Positions 44,332-56,717 of a DNA stretch of 64,000 nt are shown here, piece by piece. Under the pieces are notes generated by a model that was not told where the DNA came from, made no database searches, and saw nothing but the letters and a program-made list of their open reading frames with translations. Position numbers and translations under genes: made by a program. Each line of letters begins with the position of its first letter. The first letter of the stretch is position 1. This DNA comes from Aristolochia californica (taxonomy: Eukaryota > Streptophyta > Magnoliopsida > Piperales > Aristolochiaceae): contig JARWKL010000011.1 in the NCBI GenBank assembly GCA_029961685.1, positions 8,188,723 to 8,252,722 of the forward strand, given 5' to 3'.

Positions 44332-45050
44332 TTTTATTTTATTTTATTTTTTTGATAAACATGTATTATATTAACAAGAGAAAATTTTACATAGGAAGAG
44401 GGAGCAGATCCCTAACAACAAGAGATTGAAGGGACGCTCCCTGCTTGGCAAGCACATCTGCTGTCGAATTTGCAGTTCTCAGAATGTGAGACCAAATACA
44501 AGAAAGTAATGAGGTAATATCTAAAATCTTCTGAAAGATGTCCCAATGCCTCCATGGCGGAAGGGAAGCACGCTGGCACCAACCAATGACTATGTTGGAG
44601 TCCCCTTCAATGTGAATTGGATCACTGCAGTTGTCTCTGAACACGCGGAGCCCATTAGGAAGGCCATATAGCTCTGCCGACGTTGAATCGGAGATGCCTA
44701 ACGGACCAGCATAAGAGAAACACTGATTGCCAGATGGATCTGAAATTACACCCCCAAAGTCAGCGATCCCCGGATTGCCAAGAAAAGAGCCATCAAAATT
44801 GAATTTTAGGTAACCAACCTCCGAGGGAGTCCACTCCTTCATTACTTGAACCTTGGTCCCCAAAGGGCATCCTTGCCAGATTGCTCCAGCTATCATCAAT
44901 GGAGGTGCCCTTGAAAGAGCAAAAAGGATTCTTAGTCAGAAGCCAGGTGGAAATTTGCCCCGTCACTTTTTCCGCTACTCTTGCCTCAGATTCATTTTTA
45001 GCCTCGAACCGCCTTCTATTACGTTCATTCCAAAGCCTCCACAGCAAAAG
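44332..45050 (-). mobile_element. 5'-truncated LINE (RNase H end) with TAAAA tail
   Basis: On the minus strand 44793-45047 encodes the zf-RVT-like end MLWRLWNERNRRRFEAK, and 44387-44899 (170 codons) encodes a plant LINE-type RNase H: FNFDGSFLGNPGIADFGGV, DSTSAELYGL, IEGDSNIVIGW and RTANSTADVLAK carry the acidic active-site residues. The two overlap in different frames, a frameshift. At the 3' end the minus strand has a (TAAAA)n-type tail (44332-44353). Upstream ORF2 is missing, as is common for LINE insertions. Confidence 0.85.
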
Positions 45051-46070
45051 TAAAATAACGTTAAAAGTAGGTCTGTTTTTGTTCTATATTAACACTCTTT
45101 TGTTTGTATACTTTGAGATAAACATTTTGATCGAAGGAAGAGATTTGGAAGCTTTTTTAACAAGGAAATAGGGATGTGTTACATTTTCTGTCTGACAAAT
45201 TTTTTTTAGATAATTTTGTCTTTTGACACTTGACCTTTATTAATGTTGTTAACTTGAACAATCTGCTTATCCTTTATAGCACTCTTTCACAGTTCTCTTT
45301 TGAAAAATATTCTCTTCACTCACCATTGAAAAAATATATTATCCTAACCTTAGGTACCATTGTCATTAGTATCAGCGTGAAATACAGTGCCCTTTTAATT
45401 GATGGTAGAACTGCATGTCAATGAGAAAATTTGAAGGCATTGAAAAACATAAAAAACCAGTTCTTGTTGAATGGTTTTGGGATGTATGACATTTTATTCA
45501 CAGTTTCTGCGGCATATAATATAAATTTAGAGTTATGGCAATAAATTTGGCAGGGAATAAATTTAAATTTGTTGAGTCACTGGATTGATCATTTCTAGTA
45601 GAAGTATATCGGTTCACTGAATCCCTGCAGTCAATTCCCAGAAATTCCAATTATTTTGAATGATCACTATGAAGATCTTTGTTTGACAAATTAATTACAG
45701 AATTAGAGTAGTCATGGAAATCTAAACCACTAATGATAAAATATCAGCATGCAGTTATATTAGCAACTGAAATTCACATGGAATCTTGAACTTGTATAAG
45801 ATTAAATTTAATATCGCATGCTTACTGAAATTAATCTTATCGTGAATAACATAATCTATTTGCTTTCTCTGTGTTTTCTGTTATTTAAGTAGCATAGTTT
45901 GTGCTCCTAATCCTATAACTTGTTACACTATAAAGTATGGGGACATGTTTTCTATCATAAAACTTCTTTGATATTTCTGCATATTCATACCTTTTTCATT
46001 GTGGATACTATGTGCCTCTATATAACATTATTTATTAATGTTGAAACTTTAGGTGAACTGTTTGTGTATC
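45051..46070 (+). other. intron sequence without recognised feature
   Basis: AT-rich, with only short open frames. It lies in the inferred 5'-UTR intron between the LINE fragment and the first coding exon. Confidence 0.4.
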
Positions 46071-46122
46071 TTCTAGAGTATTTTTTCGGCTGAAGGCTTC
46101 AGATATAGTCTGCAGAAGTTTT

Positions 46123-47385
46123 ATGGGTTCATCCGTAATATCACCTGAAGATGTGCTTGAAACCCTTATGAATGACGGGACTATTGATGCAATCCGACTG
46201 AAGATAATCAATCAGCTAAAAGCTAATGTAAGTGGATTAGCACTTGAGTATCAATTTTCTTCCTGACAGCATTTTTATTTGACCGTGTAGAACCAGTTCT
46301 CCTTTCCTTCTCACCCTTCACCATTCTACCCAGTATTAGTTTCTATGTAACCCTCCTTTATCTCCTTCCTAAACAATTGAATGTTTAGAGTTGTATAAAA
46401 GCATTGCACTTCTTTCACAATAGTCAACTGATGTTCTTTGTGGCTTGCCTGGCCACTGCAAATCCAGCTGTTTTGGAGGGCAAATCCTCTTGTTCTTTGA
46501 CCACTTGCAGATTGAGTACAGTTTTTTTTATCTCTTTTTGGCAACTTGACATTTGAATGCTTCTCTATCAGATGATTCTTCGATTGTTCCCTTATGTTTA
46601 ATTGCTGGAATAAACATACCCTCTTGCAGGAAGAGCTTAAGAACAACACCATCACAATGGTGGAGCAGAGTAAGGTTCTGAACACCCCAGGTGCTGAAAG
46701 ACAAACAAAGAGGGAACTCTTTGATGCACTGCGGCGGGAACTTGAGTAAGTAGTGGCACTATAATCATATACTTAGTTTGGACTTATTTTTTTGTAAAAT
46801 GAAAAGAATGTTGTGTATAGGTTGAAAATTTTATTTATTTGATATCTGAATGACTGGTTATTCATTGAATATCCTCAGTAATATTTAAATAGCTACTGTG
46901 GGCAAATTTTGTGATTGTTTGGATACGAAAAGTGGTTGACCTCATCATTTGTTAATTACCTCTGTTATGTTTTCATTAAATGGTTTCCATCTAGTACATG
47001 GCATAGGAGTGCAAGTTCTAACACCTGTCTCTGGTGCAGAACCCCCGTCCTTGAGAAGGCCTCCAAGTCAGTTTGGGAAATTATTCTAGACAATGACGGG
47101 CTAGGAAAGGAAATAAGTGAAACAGTTGAGAAAGTCTTCTGTCGACTTAGTGGGCGAGACCCACCACTATTTCCCATGCCCAATGGTGATACACAACAAC
47201 CAGAAAAAGAGAAAGATAACATGGAAAATGAGACAGAGAAATACATAGACAGAGAAGAGAGCTTGGGCTCTTCCTCAAAGAAGAGAAATTACAGTGAAAT
47301 GAATATGCATGGAGCTGGAGAAGTTGCAAACAGCACCCCTGATCCTCCAACTGCACCTGAAGAATCCGATCCACTTCCTTCGTAA
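46123..47385 (+). CDS. Shg1/BOD1-like small protein (3 coding exons)
   Basis: Exons 46123-46227, 46630-46745 and 47040-47385 join through GT-AG introns into 567 nt, 188 residues plus stop, in phase. Residues 6-110 (SPEDVLETLMNDGTIDAIRL ... NQLKAN; SKVLNTPGAERQTKRELFDA; VLEKASKSVWEIIL; ISETVEKVFCRLSG) look helical and resemble the COMPASS-Shg1/BOD1 domain, in which a short acidic start is followed by several helices. The C-terminal third (from about residue 118) is Pro/Glu/Lys/Ser-rich and probably disordered, with a basic KKRNYSE stretch. Shg1 is a subunit of the yeast Set1 H3K4 methyltransferase complex, and BOD1 proteins act in chromosome biorientation and in the SET1B complex; the plant role here is inferred only. 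The gene looks intact despite repeats in its intron. Confidence 0.8.
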
Positions 47386-47680
47386 AACACAAAGACATGA
47401 AGCTACAAATGTGGGTTTTCTTCTTACATGATAGACTGACTATAGATGATTTTGTTTGTTTATTATCTACTTTTTATATTTGTCAGTTGGATACAAACAA
47501 AGCTAGTAGGATCCGTTGTATTCACCATTTGAACTTTTAGAAATGTTTAAGACTGTCCACTTAGCTGTTCATATTAATCTCATTTTGCCAGTTTTGATAG
47601 AATTGTAAAGAAGATTGTTTCAGCTTCTGCAGTTCAACCACCTTACATGAAAAAAAAATAAACTATATTCTAGGCACTGA
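47386..47680 (+). other. 3' UTR region of the Shg1/BOD1-like gene
   Basis: T-rich sequence after the TAA at 47383-47385, with TTTTTATATTTGT near 47470 and AAAAAAAATAAACT near 47648, suitable for plant polyadenylation. The end is not determined. Confidence 0.4.
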
Positions 47681-47844
47681 TGTTGAACTGGATACTATGG
47701 GTCACTGTAGGTCACTTATCTTCGTTGTTGTCTTTTTCTGGTCTCTCTCTATCGAGTATAAGCAGTGTTATCTACAAATTCGAAAGCCTGCAATGTATGG
47801 ACATGAAATTGTAAATATTTTGATAAAAACTCTACAATAATTGA

Positions 47845-48668
47845 AAGAATATGTTCTTGGCCTCAAGATCTTGATTAAGTTAATTTTGATGATAACAAAT
47901 ATTTAAACAACTAATTGTGTATTAAGTAAGCTTGGACAATAAAAGCTCCAAACAGAAATTAGTAGAAGAACCATTAGGGCGGCGAAGGATCATCAAAACG
48001 TGCCTGAAAAATGGGTTGAACGGCAACTCAAGATCAAAGTGGAGAGAAAGTTATCTATTTAGAATCTGTTTACCCGGATGTTCTAATGGATAACCCAATG
48101 AAGGCTAGAGGAGAAAATGGAGAAATCCAAGCTCCAGAAAGGAAAAATGAGGGGATCTATAAGAAGTAGAGCCAACCATTAGGACGGACTAAAAAAAAGG
48201 AAACTCGACATGACCATGGAGTTTGAATTTTTAGGCAAGAGGGTTCTTTGGCAATCAAAATCAGACCAATGATGTCTTCCACCACCAGCTTGAAGGGGAG
48301 TGTTGGAATATATGGTCAAGCTTAAATGACATTATTGTAATAACTTTTTATTTTTACTCTAATTCACACCTATTGGGGTGAAGGGTATACTTGTAATTGA
48401 TGTATTCTTGACCACTATAAATAAAACTTAATCTCTCCCCTCCTCTACGTAAAAATAACACAAAAATCTATGATCATCTCCAATAATATGTGCTCAATTC
48501 TTTAAGACTTGTTCTTGACTCTTTTTACATCTTGAAGTGGTAATTATTGAATTTTTTTAATTTGAATGGCTTCTTCTTGCATATGTGCTCAACATGTATC
48601 ATATGGAGTCGAATCCTTGTACAATTTCAGCTCATAATCAACATGTTCACACACAATAGGAAAGTAAT
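47845..48668 (+). mobile_element. SIRE-like LTR fragment and copia 3' LTR fragment
   Basis: 47870-47910 has TTTTGATGATAACAAATATTT, typical of SIRE-type LTRs. At 48287-48300 a polypurine tract CTTGAAGGGGAG precedes TGTTGGAATATATGG, the start of a copia 3' LTR with CTATAAATAAAAC at 48415. The right end of this LTR is unclear, perhaps near 48540. No pol is recognised between. Confidence 0.5.
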
Positions 48669-48982
48669 TGTTGAAGAGAAAATATGGAAGAACCTTATAG
48701 GACTCTCATAGCAAGAAGTCTCACAGAGCCAAAATTAATATAGTGGAGGTCTCACAGAAGAATCTCAATTAAAGGTGTTTTAGTTATGTTAATTTTCTAT
48801 TTATGTTCAGTTGTTTAATTCTTTTAGGGTTTATCTTTTATTGTTTAACTTTGGGTGTAACTAGGATATAGTTAATTTAATTATAATTGGATTCTATTTG
48901 TTTGCTCTATTATAAATAGAGGCTCATTGTACTCAAATTACAAAAAGTCAATGAAGTTTTCCACTTTTCCAAAAATTCAACA
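48669..48982 (+). repeat. 5' LTR of a plus-strand copia, followed by PBS
   Basis: Starts TGTTGAAGAGAAAATATGG and ends AAAATTCAACA, with ATTATAAATAGAGGC near 48910. Directly followed at 48983 by TGGTATTAGACC, an initiator-Met-type PBS with changes. Same family as the solo LTR at 43763-44084. It is probably the 5' LTR of the RE1-like element coding at 50118-62968. Confidence 0.75.
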
Positions 48983-50117
48983 TGGTATTAGACCAAGTTT
49001 TGTTAGTTAACTCGGTCAACCCACAAAGATAATGTGATCCTTTTTTAATCTATCATCTTTAGTAGTGTACTCTTTCTTGTCTTAGTACTTGTGGCTTTCT
49101 TGCCATTCACACCTCCATAATGAAATTTTTATATTAAAAATTATATATTGACAAAAACATCTTTAAGTCCATTTTCCAACACAAAAATAACTTTGGTAAT
49201 CGGAGTTTTCTACTAAGAGAAATCAATATTTGAAGCAGCAAAGGCCACACTGTAAGAAAGGTTAAAGCAACGTAAAAAAAACTTCAACTTTCGAGGCATT
49301 TTATGCTATCAAGAATGAGACTTTATATGAAAAATTATATGTAAAAATATATATTTGTAAGTTTATTTTCTTACCTATTAAACTAATTCTCAATCTGAGT
49401 TTTCTAAAGGTAGATATTAATATCGGAAGAGTCAATGGTCAATATATAAAACTCCTTCTGTAGAGTAATCTCAATGCGATCTCAACGTTTTCCTCTTTCT
49501 ACATGAACGACATTCTCACTCATGTGTATGCTCTAGTTGTGTCTCAACCTAGACCCGTTGCATCCTGCGACGACATGAAAAGTTGATTCGATGTTCATTT
49601 TTTTTCTTTTTCATCGAATGTGCAGCTATGAATTTTTCTTTTCCCATCAATTGCGCCTCTCTGAAGTCCAAGGTCACATATCCTCTAGTTCCCACATGTT
49701 TGAAGGCGTTCGAGTCTGGTTTGCATCGAGCAACAAGTCGGAAATCCTTGGCATGAAAACATCAGCCAGAAGCACTTTTTTTAGGCTTGACATCACAATA
49801 GTTGATTTGTTTTTTACAATTTTTGTGCAAGAATAGGAGGTATCATTCTACGTATCGATTGAGTATCAAACGCTAAGTACTATTGAATGTTGAGTACTAA
49901 CATATTGGCTGCATCATTCCCGCCAGTGAAGGCATCATTCTATGACTCGGTACTATATCGGTTTATTTCTACTACCGAGAAGCTCAAAGCCTCTAATTTT
50001 CCATTTGATCGGTTCACCAGAAGAAAAACATTTTTCATTTGATCTCTGTAGAACTTCCAGACTTCTAATTTAGAGAGCTTCCTTGATCTCTTTCCTCTTT
50101 CCCAAACAATCACTATG
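48983..50117 (+). other. leader region of the RE1-like copia (inferred)
   Basis: No coding is recognised. It lies between the PBS and the gag start; at over 1 kb it is long for a copia leader, so other insertions may be present. Confidence 0.4.
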
Positions 50118-50512
50118 ACCACTGTAAACAAAAATCCAAATACCCCAGTACACTCAACAGTACTCAACACCAACAAATTTCATCTTATTGCTATCAATAT
50201 TTCTACACAAGCTCCTCTTAAACTCACCTCTACCAATTATCTCTCATGGAAGCTTTAGTTTGAAACTCTCTTCATCGGGTATGATCTCCTCGGGTACGTT
50301 GATGGCTCCAAACCCTATCCACCAAAGACCCTCAGTTCAAACCACTCTCCAAATCCAGCTTACAATATCAATTGATCCTTAATGCCCTCATCAGTTCTCC
50401 GTCTCCTATAATTATCTTATTCATTGCTCGAGCCACCACCTCTCGAGAAACATGGACTATTCTTGCCAATATATATGCCAAACCATCACATGAACGCATC
50501 AAACAAGTCAAG
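50118..50512 (+). pseudogene. RE1-like copia gag N-terminus
   Basis: Plus-strand frame MTTVNKNPNTPVHSTVLNTN, TSTNYLSWKL, stop, FETLFIGYDLLGYVDGS, then (frame change) NALISSPSPIIILFIARATT and REAWTILANIYAKPS-like sequence (read RETWTILANIYAKPS), HERIKQVK. This is the usual gag start of RE1/TNT-style plant copia. It stops at 50512, where the non-autonomous copia inserted, and resumes at 59391. Confidence 0.85.
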
Positions 50513-50948
50513 TGTTGGAAGATAGCCCAAGCTCACACGACCAAGGAAGGCCCACATATGCAAGTGTGTTAGAAGATGGGCCCAAACCCATAAGATCAAG
50601 GAAAACCCATACATCCAAGAGATATAGAAGACGAGCTCAAAGCTCCCAGATCAAGGAGAAGGCCCATAGGCCCACATACAATGATGACAGGATAGTAAAT
50701 AAAAAGTCATCTCATAGAAATGAAATTGATGTAATTAGGTTAAAGTTCTAGGGTTAAAACCATAAATCCTAAACCCTAAGTTTAGGGGTATTATTGTAAT
50801 ATAATAGTTTCATTAATATATAAATAGAGCTTCAAGGGGAGGGTTAGGATCATCAAGTCCATAACCTCTTCTTCATCTTATTTTCTCTCAATGAGTCTCT
50901 TTACCTTTTTCTACATGAGCTAAATTCATGGAGTCTTAAAAATCAACA
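50513..50948 (+). repeat. 5' LTR of non-autonomous copia
   Basis: Contains three ~55-bp units with GCCCAAGC/AGGCCCACA motifs (50513-50680), a TATAAATAGAGC box at 50820 and a CTTTTTCTACATGAGC end. Pairs with 58958-59385. Confidence 0.92.
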
Positions 50949-52002
50949 TGGTATTAGAGCATTGATTTTCAGGATTCCGATTATGGTTTTTGGGATTCAT
51001 TTTCTCTTTCTTTTTTTCATAGTTGCTTTTTTTTGCTCATGTTTTCTGCTGCCCAGCATCATAGTGCCTTCCCTCATTTTCTACCCTGCCCAGGAGCCTT
51101 CCTCTAGGTCATGAACTTACCACGTTGCGGACCTCTCTACACGATCGGGTGTGTACCATTAGTGGCTTATAGAAAAAATGATTGAGCTACCATGAGCTGG
51201 TTATTGGTTTGCTTGCAAACATGGTGAATGAAAAAAAAAATTAAAGATGAAGCTATGACTTCTGTATTGTGATTCAGTCCATCACAATAATCGTGCGGTG
51301 GCGACACCCGGTCCACAATGGGTTGCAAATTTGCACTCCGATCAGTGTGCGGGCTCAGAAATGGCGCCACTTTGGAAGGAGCAAACCAGGCTCAAAACAA
51401 ACTCCAAACAGAAATGGTGCCTACTTCGTACTTGGTCGAAAAGTCCGTCCCAAGAACCACCAACGCGAATTGGCCGTTCGACAAGAGACACATTGTTTCC
51501 TCTCTGCCGGTATTGACGCAACTGACACAAAATCCATCGGTGAGGCAGAATCCAATTTCCAAACAAAGCCCACCACTGGCAATTTTATCCGAAGCAAGTC
51601 TGCCGATATTGCTCTCTACTTCACTGACTGTCAATCTGGGATCTATCTCTGTTTCGGATGTTGTTTCGGAAGTTATCTCCCCAGTTGTTCTTTCTGTTGT
51701 CATTCCGAAATTGTTTGAGTAGAAGTCGTGTTGCTCTGTCTACTGGAGTCTTCCCTTGCATTGCTATCTATCTTCAGAATTTTTTTTTTTTTTTGTTGTC
51801 TGATTGCCATCGAAAGCTTCTGCTCTCCGATGACAAGCCGAAACTATCTTGGCCAACTACTGAATTGATGGGATTTAGTTCCATCACCGAGTAGTTGGAA
51901 ATCTTCGATCAAACAGTTGCCAATTACAATTGGTTTCTTCTCATCCAACTGGTCATGTGCTGGACATTATTTTTCTGGAGCCGTGATCTTTGCATCTGTT
52001 GT
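50949..52002 (+). other. interior of non-autonomous copia, left part
   Basis: Starts with the PBS. 51270-51720 is open in several frames on both strands (up to 149 codons) with an amino-acid make-up that matches no protein I know; the most protein-like frame is 51318-51722 (Ser/Val/Pro-rich). It may be a decayed or family-specific ORF. Thymine run at 51780-51794. Confidence 0.5.
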
Positions 52003-52218
52003 TATTAGAACCTCAAACGGGTAAAGAGTCGTTGAGCTCTATCGTCGGGGAGGCGGAGTCGAGAAGAAGAACCAATGAATCGAATTGTTTTCTCATTCAT
52101 ACGTTTACAAAATACAACAGAGGGTTTTATACAACGAAGAGGGGTAAAATAGTAAAAACACAAATATTACATAATAATGAAATAATAAATTAAATAAGTA
52201 ATGGATTATATTCTAATA
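52003..52218 (-). repeat. 3' LTR (216 bp)
   Basis: Identical in length to 57563-57778. PPT on the minus strand at 52219-52231. Confidence 0.93.
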
Positions 52219-52225
52219 CTCCCCC

Positions 52226-55200
52226 TCAAGGTGGGTTGTAAATGTCCTTGACAACCATCTTGGACAACAAAGAAAAAAGGTGGGTAGAAGGGAGAGGTTT
52301 AGTAAACATGTTGGCTAACTGGTACTGAGAACGAATGAGAAGTAACTTGAGGACTCCCGAAGTAACCCGTTCACGAACAAAATGACAATCTATCTCAATA
52401 TATTTGGTGCGCTCATGGAATGTAGGGTTTGAAGCAATATGTATCGCAGCTTGATTGTCGCAGTATAGCAGCACAGGAGAGTCAACTTTGACTTAAAAAT
52501 CTTGAAGAAATTGTTGTAACCAAATAAGTTCACTGGCAATGGAAGAAAGAGCTCTATATTCAACCTCGACGGAGGAGCGGGAGATTGTGGTCTGCTTTTT
52601 GGCCTTCCAAGAGACTAAAGAATCACCAATAAATATGCAAAAACCGGTAGTTGATCGGGGAGAATCAAGACAGAAGCCTCAATTAGCATCAGAAAAGGCC
52701 TTTAAACGAACTGGAGCACAAGCATTAGAGTAAACACGCATCTGCAAGGAAGAAGTAGAGGAAAACAATAACCCTTGGCCAGGACTGTTCTTGAGATAAC
52801 GAAGCAGGTGATGCACTGCCTTGAGATGCGGAAGACGGGGTTGGGCCACAAATTGAGTAAACTTGTGAACAGAAAAAGTAATACCGGGGCGAGATAAAGT
52901 GAGGTAAAGAATTTTCCCAACAAGCCACCTATAATGGGTTATATCAGGAAAGAGGTCACCGTCAGTGGCATTTAAAAGAAGTTTGGGATCCATGGGAACA
53001 GAAGTTGGTTTACAAGCCAAGTAACTTGTGTGTTCAAGTAATTGTAAGGTGTAGTGGCATTGGGAAAGCATTATACCTTGCTTGGACTGAGCAATCTCAA
53101 GACCAAAAAAGTGCTTGAGACAACCAAGATCCTTGAGCTTAAACTGAGTATGAAGAAAGTGTTTGAGCTTAGTAATAGCGTGAGAGGAAGGACCAGTAAG
53201 GATGATATCATCCACATAAACCAATAGGGCGACAAAGGAGGAGCCATGACCTTTTGTGAAAAGAGAGTAATCAGATTTCGATTGAAGAAAACCAAAAGTG
53301 ATTAAAACGTGAGAAAATTTTGAGTACCATTGGTGTGAAGCATGTTTGAGACCATAAAGGGACTTGTGCAAACTAGTTTGTTGTGAGAGGAAGAGAACTC
53401 CCCCTGTCGAAGGTAGCCAAGAGGGAGATCCATATAGATTTCTTCAAAAAGATCACCATGTAAAAAGGCATTATTGACATCAAGTTGAGCTAGATGTCAA
53501 CCATGGGTGGCAGAAAAAGCAAGAAGAACCTTCACAGTTACTAATTTGGCTACTAGAGAAAAAGTGTTGACAAAATCCAAACCTTCTTGTTGGGTATAGC
53601 CTTTAGCCACCAAACGAGCCTTAAGTCGCTCAAGAGAACCATCAGAGTTAAGTTTGATTTTATAAATCCATTTGCATCCAATGGTATGTTTATTAGGAGG
53701 CAGAGGAGTGACAGTCCAGGTGTTTTTTGCTACCAAAGCGGCCAACTCGTCACACATAGCCAACCTCCATTCAGGACACTTCACTGCTTGATGATAGTAT
53801 TGAGGTTCAACCTGAGAAGAAAGACTGAGCGCAAAATGTTTGTGCGAATCAGAAAGGGCATGGTAAGAGATGGAGCTAGAGATTGGATAAGGCAGTGAGG
53901 GTGAAGCAGATGGAGGAGAACCAACAAGTAAATTACAGTGATAATCCTGCAAGTAATGAGGTGGATGAGTCTTCCTAGTAGATGTGCGAAGAAGAGCACC
54001 AGCGGATGAGGAAGGAACAAGTGTGGGAAGATCATGAGGTGGAAGATCATCAACTGGAATATCAGAAATAACTGGTGAATCAGGAATAGGGGAAGAATCA
54101 AGGTCGGGAAAAGGATGAGCTTGGAGGGAGGAGTGAGGCAGAACTAAATTAAGAAAGGGATCAATAAGTTGATCTGAATATGTAATAGTATGAAAAGGGA
54201 AAAATTCCTCATGGAACACGGCATCTCTGGAAAGGAAAACCTATTTGGTCTCCACATCATAGAATTTATAACCTTTCACACCAGGTGGATAACCAAGAAA
54301 CACACAAACCCGAGCACGAGGGTGAAATATGGTGCAATGAGCAGCTAAGGTGGAAATAAAAGCTAAACAGCCAAAGACGCGGAAGAGGGAATAATCAGGA
54401 GATGTGTTATAGAGAAAATGGAAGGGGGTGTTATGTCGTAAGAGAGGAGAAGGAGTTCTATTAATCAAGAAAGCCGCAATAAGAATACACTTGGTCCAAA
54501 AAGGGACGGAGATGCGGGATTGAAAAAACAATGATCAAGCCACATTCAAAAAGGTGTTGATGTTTTATTTCAACAATTGAGTTTTTCTGAGGCCTTTCAA
54601 CACATGAAAACTGGTGCAAAACACCTTGAGTTTGAAAAAATCCAACAAAGGACAACTCAGGTGCATTATCAGATCGAAAAACCTTGATTTTGGCATTAAA
54701 CTGCGTAGAAACCATGTTAAAAAAATGCGGTATCACAAAGACAACATCAGATTTGGTCTTTAATAGATAAATCCAAGTAAATCTACAACAATCATCAACA
54801 AGAGTTAAGAAAAAACGATGACCAGTATAAGAAACAGTTTGATATGGTCCCCAAATATCACAGTGCACAAGATCAAAAGGACATGTTGACAAATGATTAT
54901 GAGATTTAAAAGATAATCTACGTTGTTTAGCAAGAGGACAAATATAACAAGGATCAGATTTATGTAATCTAGTTACATCACAGTTTAACTGATCCTTCAA
55001 AAAATCAAGTCTCTTGAAAGAAATGTATCCTAGCCTATTATGCCAAACATGGGCAGAAATATAGTTAACAAAAACATGAAAAACAGAATTCAAATGTTGA
55101 GCACTGAAGACATAGAGATTTTGGATTTTGTCACCCTTGCCAATCATCCTCTGGGTGGAGAGATCCTGGATAACAAAACAATCAGGAAAAAAACTTACTG

Positions 55201-55567
55201 TAAGGCCAGAGTTAGTAACTAAAGCACTAACAGAGATCAAGTTGAATTTGAATTGAGGAACAAACAGTACTTCTTTAAGAATAAGGTGAGAATGCAATTT
55301 AATATCACCAACAAAGTGGACTAAAAGTTGAGAATTATTTGGCAAAGTAACTGTAGTGTGTGGGATAGCATGCAAGGAAACAAAAACATGAGCTTGAGAG
55401 CAAATATGTCGAGTGGCTCCTGAGTCGACAATCCATGATTGAGGTGAAGAAATTAGAGGATTTAAAGTCACAGAAAAACAAATACTTGCCAAGTAGTTGG
55501 GTGTAGAAGATGTTGGAGCAGTAGTGACCGTTGCTGAGCTACTCAGGTGTGTAGAAAGCATTGACAT
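52226..55567 (-). pseudogene. copia pol: protease, integrase, RT, RNase H
   Basis: Almost complete pol in large open pieces. 54461-55567 (368 codons): protease SWIVDSGATRHICSQ, integrase zinc module (WHNRLGYISFKRLD, CYICPLAKQRRLSF), core LVHCDIWGPYQTVSYTGH, FRSDNAPELSFVGFF and VEIKHQHLF. 54241-54531: integrase C-terminal part FHPRARVCVFLGYPPGVKGY. 53497-54219 (240 codons): [40 protein letters not shown]. 52679-53371 (230 codons): [14 protein letters not shown] and an intact LLVYVDDIILTG catalytic box. 52226-52474: RNase H end [20 protein letters not shown]. Frameshifts lie near 54500 and 53400-53490, and single in-frame stops at about 54240 and 52676. Otherwise well preserved. Confidence 0.92.
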
Positions 55568-55597
55568 GAGCTGCTGATATTGAGTGGAGTCCAGATT

Positions 55598-56717
55598 CTA
55601 AACAAAACTTCCAACAGAAGGAGAACCTTGGCTATCATCAGCAATAGAAACTTGATGAGTAGCAGCATGAGAATTTTGGTTGGTTTTGGGTGCGGATCCA
55701 GCCGGATAGCCATGGAGCTTGAAACAACGAGCAATAGTATGGCCAACAGTCTTGCAATGAGTACAATAATACTTGTCCTTGTTTTGATTCCTGGGAGCAC
55801 TGTAATTTTGATTCCGAGAAGCATTGTAATTCGGATTTTGGGGGGCACAGTAATTTGAATAGAATTTATGAGAGGATTGTGAGCCAGGTTTATTAATTTT
55901 TGTCTTCCTAGATTTAACCATAAATGTCATCGTGTCAATGGGAGTATGCAAACCCGAGGCATGAGTAGTCTTCCTTTGTTATTCCTCTTGGACAACCAGA
56001 GAAAAAACACGATTAATAGGGGGCATCGGATCCATAAGGAGCAGCTGACCACGAACTTGGGAGAAAGAGTCATCAAGGCCCATTAAGAATGACATGATAT
56101 ACTCCATATGGTGATAATCAGTAAGAGTTTTAAAGCCACCACACTAGCATTTCCCACAAGAACAATTAGGGCGGTAATTGCTTAGTTCTTCCCAAATGGT
56201 TTTCAGCTTGGTGAAATAAGTGCTAACGGAATCCTTGTCTTGACGCAAGTTCATCAATTCTCATTTAAGCTGAAAAATGTGCAGGCCGTTTCGCTGTTGA
56301 AAACGATCCTGAAGGTCTAGCCAAATTTCTCGAGCAGAAGCAACAAAAATAACACTCACAGAGATTTCCTTGGAAACCGAATTTAGGATCCAAGAGATGA
56401 CCATATTATTATTCCGGGTCCAGGAGTTGAGCAAAATAGGATTTAACACTTTGAGGTTCAGGTATGGAACCATCGACAAAGCCCACTTTGTTCTTCACAG
56501 ATAAGGTGATCAACATCGCATGACTCCAACTGATGTAATTTTCACTGGTAAGCAGCTGCAAGACAAGAACTTGCCCGGGGCTGTCTGAGTGGTGAATATA
56601 ATAGGGATTCGAGGATTCGTAAAAAACGGAACGAGATGAACTGGTACAAAGTCCATAATCGAAAGCAGTCGTCGAAGAGTAAGTCTCCATGGAGCACTGA
56701 CCGAAGCAGACCACCAA
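55598..56717 (-). pseudogene. copia gag with CCHC zinc knuckle
   Basis: Minus-strand gag: start near 56690 (METYSSTTAF), ENYISWSHAMLITLSVKNK, VGFVDGSIPEP, a frame change to SWTRNNNMVISWILNS and IWLDLQDRFQQRNG (56261-56479), further pieces to 55951, and 55598-55951 with the zinc knuckle YYCTHCKTVGHTIARCFKLH. A single in-frame stop (at about 55598) separates it from the protease frame, so gag and pol were probably one ORF originally. Confidence 0.88.
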
